In this document: one piece after another, positions 59,244 through 64,000 of the stretch
Position numbering within the stretch: position 1 is the stretch's first letter
How the letters are laid out: each line of letters starts with the position of its first letter
Assembly: GCA_045605385.1 (NCBI GenBank)
Contig: JAZUPW010000015.1
Location: forward strand, 8,130 to 72,129
Reading direction: 5' to 3'
DNA length: 64,000 nt
Source: SIG607 sp045605385
GTDB lineage: Bacteria; Bacillota; Clostridia; Oscillospirales; Acutalibacteraceae
Program-made: the position numbers and the translations under genes
The notes under the pieces: model-generated
The model's input: the letters and a program-made list of their open reading frames with translations, nothing else
Told to the model about the DNA's origin: nothing
The model's database searches: none

Positions 59244-62231
59244 GTGAGATATTTTGAAAATCCCGAAAAAACGAGTGAAAACCGTTTACCCGCAAGAAGT
59301 TTTTATATTCCGCTGGGCGAAGCGGTGTATACACTTTTAAACGGTGAATGGCGTTTCTTTTATGCAACCGACGGCGATTTGATAAATCCTACAGGGAAAA
59401 TAAATAAGTGGGATAAAATAGAGGTCCCCTCTTGTTGGCAAATTAAAGGATATGATGTTCCTAACTATACAAATATAAACTATCCGTTTCCCGTAGACTT
59501 ACCTTTTGTGCCCGATATTAATCCTGTTGGCATTTACGAACGCGAATTTGTTGTTAAAAGCGATAACAAGCGTGTTTATATGGTTTTTGAAGGTATAAGC
59601 AGTTGCGGCGCTCTTTATATTAACGGAAACTACGTAGGCTTTACACAGGGCAGCCACTTACAAAGCGAGTTTGATATAACCGATTACGTAAATAAAGGCA
59701 AGAACACCGTTCGCGTTGTTGTGCGCAAGTGGTCGGTAGGTTCGTATCTTGAAGATCAGGATATTTTCCGTATGCACGGAATATTCCGTGACGTTTATCT
59801 GCTTGAAAGACCAAACGGACATATTACCGATATTGATATACATACCGAAAATAATAATACCGTTGTAATTTCCTGTGCGCCTGATACTAAGGTTGCGCTT
59901 TACGATGATACTAAAGTAATTGCCGAAGATAAAACAGATAAAAACGGAAATTTAAGTTTTAATGTTGAACAGCCAAAACTCTGGAATGCGGAAGAACCTA
60001 ACCTTTACCGTCTTGAATTTTCACTTGTGGGCGAAGTTATTTCGCAATACTTTGGCTTCCGTACAATAAGCGTTTCTGAAAAAAATGAAATCCTTATAAA
60101 CGGCAGTCCCGTTAAACTTAAAGGCGTAAACCATCACGATTCTTCTCTTACCGGCGGTTGGACTATGACCGATGAGGAAATTATTGAAGACCTCACCATA
60201 ATGAAAGAACTTAACATAAACTGTATAAGAACTTCTCATTATCCGCCAAGTCCCCGTTTCCTTGAATACTGCGATAAAATGGGATTTTATGTGTGCCTTG
60301 AAACCGATATTGAAACTCACGGTATTCTGCAAAGAAAGGCAAACTGTATGTATTCGTTTGACCTTGAATGTGGATTATGGCCCTGTCACCGCCCCGATTT
60401 TGAAAAAGAATTTGTAGAGCGTATGGCGAGGGCGTACCACCGCGATAAAAACCGTTCAAGTATTATTATGTGGTCGGTAGGTAACGAAAGCGGTTACGGT
60501 GATAACTCTAAAAAACAAGTTGAGTTCTTACATAAAGAAGACCCGCGCCGTTTAGTTCACGCTGAAGACGCTTCAAGAGAATGGGGCCGTTGGGAAAGCA
60601 AGATAGACGACGCTAAACGCGCTATACTTATTGCCAGAGCAGAAGAAAAAGGTGTTGAACAAGCCGAAGCATTCCTTGAAAAAGTATACGAACGCCTTGA
60701 AAACGCAAAGCAACAGCACAAAGAGGTAGACGTATATTCAAGAATGTACCCCAACCTTGAAAAAACCGAAAACTGGGCTAAACCCGAAAGCGATATTTTC
60801 TGCCCTATTTTCCACTGTGAACTTCCTCACTTCAGAGGTATTGCGCCTGCTACTGTGTGGGATTACACCGAACTTATGTACAAGTACGATAAATTTGCAG
60901 GTTTCGGTCTTTGGGAATGGTGCGACCACGCTGTTCTTAAAAACGGTGTTCAGTGCTACGGCGGTGACTTTGAAGGTGAACAGGTTAATAACGGACCTTA
61001 CTGTTGTGACGGTGTTGTGTTTGCAAACAGAAGTTTAAAACCCGCCTCTTATGAAGTAAAAGCGGCATTTGCGCCTTTCCGTTTTAATTATGAAAACGGG
61101 AAAATTACGGTTGTTAACCGCCACGATTTTCTGAATCTTAATAACTTTACTTTTGCTTACCGTATGGTTGCCGACGGCGAAATTATAGAACACAAGGAAC
61201 TTAAAATAGACTGCCCTGCCAAGTGTAGCGCAGAAATTACAGTTGATTCTTCCTTCCCTGGTGAATGTATGTACGGCTGTACGGTTGAAGCCACTCTTTA
61301 TACGTCTTATGGTAAGGAAATTGCCACGCTTTCACAAATTGTTGAAACGCAGCGCCAAAGCATTATTTCTGACGGTACTGCCTTAAACCTGGTTGAAGAA
61401 GGCAATTATGCCGTTGCAAAGGGCGAAAACTTTGAATATAAGTTCTGTAAACGAACAGGCAGCCTTGTTTCTATGAAAAAACACGGCAAGGAACTTTTAA
61501 GTGAGCCCGTAAAAATTTCGGCGTTCAGAAGTTTTATGGACGTTGAAGGTAATGCCTATGCCCGTTGGGTGCGTGAAAAGGTTGGTAATATGCACGCGGG
61601 CGAAAATTTAGATTGCGAAATAACCAAGGTTTATAACGCAACGGTTTCGGGCAATAAAATTACCTTTGATGCAAGCGTTGCGGGTGTTGCAAGACTTCCT
61701 TATTTCCGTTATACACTCGCAATAAGCGTATATGAAGACGGCGGAATGTTTTTCTGCCTTGACGGAAAAATAAGGCAAGATGCCCCGTGGTTGCCTCGGC
61801 TCGGTTTTAACTTTGTGTTTAAAAAGAAAAACTGCAGTTTTGAATACTTCGGTTTAGGTCCTATTCAAAGTTATCTTGATTGCAATAAGGCATCCATTCT
61901 TGGCTGGTACGAAAGTAATGCTAATAAAGAGTACGTAAACTTTATTGTTCCGCAAGAACACGGTAACCATATAAAAACGCGTGAACTTACAATTGATAAA
62001 ACCGTTTGTATAAGGGCGGAAGATGAATTTGAATTCAACGTTTCGCAGTACAATGCGCATCAGTTGTATAATGCATTACACACAAACGAAATAGGCGAAA
62101 GTAATGCAACGCACGTAAGAATAGATTATAAAAATTCGGGTTACACGGGAGTTCTGTACGGTGCTAACCCGCCAAAAGAAGTGGCTCTTTCTGAAAAAGA
62201 TATCCATTTCGCATTTAAAATTGACATCTGA
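59244..62231 (+). CDS. Glycoside hydrolase family 2 beta-galactosidase
   Basis: A 995-residue LacZ-type enzyme. The N-terminal jelly roll has 'LLNGEWRFFYA' and 'VPSCWQIKGYDVPNYTNINYPFPVD'. The catalytic barrel has the acid/base motif 'MWSVGNESGYGDN' near residue 405 and the nucleophile Glu in 'IFHCELPHFRG'. A C-terminal beta-galactosidase small-chain domain follows ('FEYFGLGPIQSYLDCNKAS', 'QEHGNH'). A Lys/Glu-rich insertion with coiled-coil character ('KRAILIARAEEKGVEQAEAFLEKVYERLENAKQQHKEVD') between the two catalytic Glu motifs is unusual. There is no signal peptide, so it is cytoplasmic. The GTG start follows AGGGGGAG. Confidence 0.9.
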   Translation: MRYFENPEKTSENRLPARSFYIPLGEAVYTLLNGEWRFFYATDGDLINPTGKINKWDKIEVPSCWQIKGYDVPNYTNINYPFPVDLPFVPDINPVGIYEREFVVKSDNKRVYMVFEGISSCGALYINGNYVGFTQGSHLQSEFDITDYVNKGKNTVRVVVRKWSVGSYLEDQDIFRMHGIFRDVYLLERPNGHITDIDIHTENNNTVVISCAPDTKVALYDDTKVIAEDKTDKNGNLSFNVEQPKLWNAEEPNLYRLEFSLVGEVISQYFGFRTISVSEKNEILINGSPVKLKGVNHHDSSLTGGWTMTDEEIIEDLTIMKELNINCIRTSHYPPSPRFLEYCDKMGFYVCLETDIETHGILQRKANCMYSFDLECGLWPCHRPDFEKEFVERMARAYHRDKNRSSIIMWSVGNESGYGDNSKKQVEFLHKEDPRRLVHAEDASREWGRWESKIDDAKRAILIARAEEKGVEQAEAFLEKVYERLENAKQQHKEVDVYSRMYPNLEKTENWAKPESDIFCPIFHCELPHFRGIAPATVWDYTELMYKYDKFAGFGLWEWCDHAVLKNGVQCYGGDFEGEQVNNGPYCCDGVVFANRSLKPASYEVKAAFAPFRFNYENGKITVVNRHDFLNLNNFTFAYRMVADGEIIEHKELKIDCPAKCSAEITVDSSFPGECMYGCTVEATLYTSYGKEIATLSQIVETQRQSIISDGTALNLVEEGNYAVAKGENFEYKFCKRTGSLVSMKKHGKELLSEPVKISAFRSFMDVEGNAYARWVREKVGNMHAGENLDCEITKVYNATVSGNKITFDASVAGVARLPYFRYTLAISVYEDGGMFFCLDGKIRQDAPWLPRLGFNFVFKKKNCSFEYFGLGPIQSYLDCNKASILGWYESNANKEYVNFIVPQEHGNHIKTRELTIDKTVCIRAEDEFEFNVSQYNAHQLYNALHTNEIGESNATHVRIDYKNSGYTGVLYGANPPKEVALSEKDIHFAFKIDI

Positions 62232-62246
62232 TCTTTCTTCCATATA

Positions 62247-62296
62247 AAGAAACGGACACTCAAAGAAAAGCTTTGAGTGTCCGTTTCTTTATATTT
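62247..62296. terminator. Bidirectional intrinsic terminator
   Basis: A perfect 20-base stem (62247-62266 with 62271-62290, AAAGAAACGGACACTCAAAG on the left) with A and T flanks, between convergent genes. Confidence 0.9.
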
Positions 62297-62308
62297 ATTT
62301 TGTTTTTA

Positions 62309-63781
62309 TTATTCGGCAAAAGCAATAAGGTGACCGTTGTATTCTTTAAAGAAATCTTCGGCAACTTTGTGCATATAAACTCCGCAACTGTTCTCGCTTG
62401 GGAAGCAGAAACTAAGTGTAAGTCTGCCTAAGTATTCGTCAATAACCTGAACAAATACGCTGAAGTGGTTTCCTGCATTCCAAGCGGCAGAAACAGCGCA
62501 GTCATAAGTATGTTGACCGTTTGCACCCGGTTTAGTGCCTACTAAATCGGAATAGCCTTTTTCGGGGAACTTCTGGAATACGTTTTTGCCAAAGTCGAAC
62601 TTAAGTTCTTTTTCACCCTGTGCGTTTTCGTATTTAAGAACCTTATTGTTAAAGTCAATACTAAAGTTTTTCCAACCCATAGCATTACCGTTGCAAACAA
62701 AGTTTTTACCGCTTATTTTTTCCTGTATAGCATTGTAATCTGCGCCAACAGCTGTGCGAAGAATTCTTGTTTCTTCAAACTCATTAAGTTCTTTATATGC
62801 ATCTTTATTTTCTTCTAATGCGTTTTCACAACATTCATCAAATAACTCAAGCACTCTGCTGAAAAGGTCTTCAGAACAAGGTGAAGATTTAGGGCTCTGG
62901 TTATCGGCGTTACAAACGAAAATCAAGTTTTTAGCAGGTAAACAAATAGCAAACTGACCGCCCATACCGTAAAAACCAAAAGCGTCTTCACGGGGTTTCC
63001 AAATCTGGTAACCGTAAGCGTATTCGCGTGAAATATCGTTTGCAATTTCGGGACGGCTTAAAGCAGAAACAGCCTCTTTCATATACTGTTTATCAACAAT
63101 CTGTTTGCCGTTCCATTCACCGCCGTTTGTTACAAACTGCGCAAATAAAGCAAGGTCGCGCAGTGTGCATATCATAGCCGAATCACCCCAGGAATGACCG
63201 CCTGGGCATTGAAGCATTTTAGCGCTGTCTGAAAAACCTATTTCATTCAAATAACTTTCTTTCAAGAAATCAAGAAGTTTTTTACCGCTGATTTTTTCAA
63301 TTAAGCAACCAAGCGCAAAACTTCCTTCGCTGTCGTATTCAAACCAAGCACCGGGAAGGCGCGGAGCATTAGAAGAAAGATAATGTTCAAGACGGTCTTC
63401 GGGTTTATCGCTGAACCAGTAACCCGGTCTTACGGCGGTGGTCATGGTAAGCATGTGACGTACCGTTTGATTTTTAAAGTTTTCGTTCCACTGACCTTTA
63501 TCGTATTCGGGGAAATATTCTACAAAAGGCTTATCAAGGTCAACAAGACCTTTTGTGTATAAATAGCCAATACCAATGGCAACAAAACTTTTGGTAATAG
63601 AATACATACGGTGTGGGCGGTCTTTAGTAAAGGGAGCCCAGTATGCTTCAGAAAAAGCCTTACCGTCTTTAAGTAACATATAACTATGGAAGTTGTAGCC
63701 GTTTTTTTCTACTTTGCTTATTGCTTTCTTTACAGCCGCAGAACTTAAACCGGCTTGTTCGGGAGTGATTTTTTCAAACAT
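62309..63781 (-). CDS. Beta-lactamase-fold serine hydrolase
   Basis: A 490-residue protein of the class C beta-lactamase/penicillin-binding-like family. The SxxK motif is 'YSITKSFVAIGIGYL' near residue 65, and the YxN-type element is probably 'EYAYGYQIW'. The C-terminal about 130 residues form an extra beta domain. There is no signal peptide, so it is probably an intracellular esterase or peptidase rather than a resistance enzyme. The frame extends farther upstream, but that part crosses the palindrome cluster. The ATG at 63781 begins the family-like 'FEKITPEQAGLSS' and has GAAGTG in front. Confidence 0.82.
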   Translation of the reverse strand: MFEKITPEQAGLSSAAVKKAISKVEKNGYNFHSYMLLKDGKAFSEAYWAPFTKDRPHRMYSITKSFVAIGIGYLYTKGLVDLDKPFVEYFPEYDKGQWNENFKNQTVRHMLTMTTAVRPGYWFSDKPEDRLEHYLSSNAPRLPGAWFEYDSEGSFALGCLIEKISGKKLLDFLKESYLNEIGFSDSAKMLQCPGGHSWGDSAMICTLRDLALFAQFVTNGGEWNGKQIVDKQYMKEAVSALSRPEIANDISREYAYGYQIWKPREDAFGFYGMGGQFAICLPAKNLIFVCNADNQSPKSSPCSEDLFSRVLELFDECCENALEENKDAYKELNEFEETRILRTAVGADYNAIQEKISGKNFVCNGNAMGWKNFSIDFNNKVLKYENAQGEKELKFDFGKNVFQKFPEKGYSDLVGTKPGANGQHTYDCAVSAAWNAGNHFSVFVQVIDEYLGRLTLSFCFPSENSCGVYMHKVAEDFFKEYNGHLIAFAE

Positions 63782-63836
63782 TATTAACACTTCACTTTCA
63801 CAAAATACTGCTATTTCATTATAATGGCATAGGTTA

Positions 63837-63977
63837 GGCGAAACAATTTTGTTTCGCCACAAAATCTTTGATTTTGCGACAAATTTTTAGTAAAAATTTG
63901 TCCTATCCCATTGCAATGAATGTTGTGCAAAATTAAATATTAGAATTTAATTTTGCGAAAGCCACTTTTTGAGTGGC
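63837..63977. repeat. Cluster of six consecutive palindromes
   Basis: Six inverted repeats in 141 bases. They lie at 63837-63858 (a 22-base self-complementary unit beginning GGCGAAACAA), 63860-63876 (CAAAAT...ATTTTG), 63878-63902 (GACAAATTTTTA and its complement), 63909-63918 (CATTGCAATG), 63927-63956 (GCAAAATTAAAT...ATTTAATTTTGC) and 63961-63977 (GCCACT...AGTGGC). No ORF was found in it. It looks like a mosaic palindromic repeat element. Confidence 0.7.
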
Positions 63978-64000
63978 TTGTCGGAACGCTTTTAAGCATT

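Noticed and set aside
63837..63977. Tandem terminators for the serine hydrolase gene
   Set aside because: They lie upstream of that gene's start, not downstream, and most stems lack a T run in a useful direction.

Overview
The window looks like a chromosomal segment of an anaerobic, low-to-mid GC Firmicute of the class Clostridia, probably an uncultured gut lineage. The basis is T-box leaders, a CIRCE element with the hrcA-grpE-dnaK-dnaJ order, the anaerobic ribonucleotide reductase NrdDG, a ferredoxin-linked 2-oxoacid oxidoreductase, TTGACA/TATAAT promoters with 17-base spacers, strong purine-rich ribosome binding sites, and many carbohydrate genes. No tRNA, rRNA, CRISPR array or transposase was seen.

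Region 1 (1-14.1 kb) is the most striking part. After the tail of a cation efflux protein come three transcription units, each behind a T-box riboswitch. By the specifier geometry of known T-boxes they read Leu (CUC), Ile (AUC) and Val (GUA). The Leu unit runs leftward and encodes a LeuA-like protein with a degenerate active site and an intact regulatory domain, plus a TIM-barrel/acyl-CoA synthetase fusion. The Ile and Val units are a tandem duplication encoding XRE-cupin-acyl-CoA synthetase fusions. The Val unit continues into a P-loop ATPase, a four-subunit branched-chain 2-oxoacid:ferredoxin oxidoreductase and a leucine/valine dehydrogenase. Together they fit salvage of branched-chain fatty acids to Val, Leu and Ile: acid to acyl-CoA, reductive carboxylation, then amination. 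Starvation-type T-box control favours this anabolic direction over catabolism.

Region 2 (14.1-20 kb) holds an ABC exporter, a CofE-like ligase, and a GNAT-like acyltransferase with a DUF4832-type putative glycosidase. Region 3 (20-21.5 kb) holds an XRE regulator behind a structured small RNA and a HepT/MntA toxin-antitoxin pair with 33-base operator-like repeats. Region 4 (21.5-25.7 kb) is housekeeping: a HAD phosphatase, a RodA/FtsW protein, tsaE, tsaB, rpiB and upp.

Region 5 (25.7-31 kb) has two paralogous GH42-like proteins, each behind the same promoter/inverted-repeat element, then a second small RNA-XRE pair built like the first. Region 6 (31-37.4 kb) is prfC, pnp, rpsO and htpG. Region 7 (37.5-46 kb) is accessory: a Crp/Fnr regulator with an NMT1-type ABC transporter, small membrane proteins, LysR, YitT, an FAD oxidoreductase and two AraC regulators. 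Region 8 (45.6-64 kb) has the heat-shock operon, a sugar ABC importer without its ATPase, tyrS, an SGNH hydrolase, nrdDG, a GH2 beta-galactosidase and a beta-lactamase-fold serine hydrolase. It ends in a cluster of six palindromes.

Protein family calls come from reading motifs, not from database searches. Riboswitch specifiers and small-RNA folds were worked out by hand.
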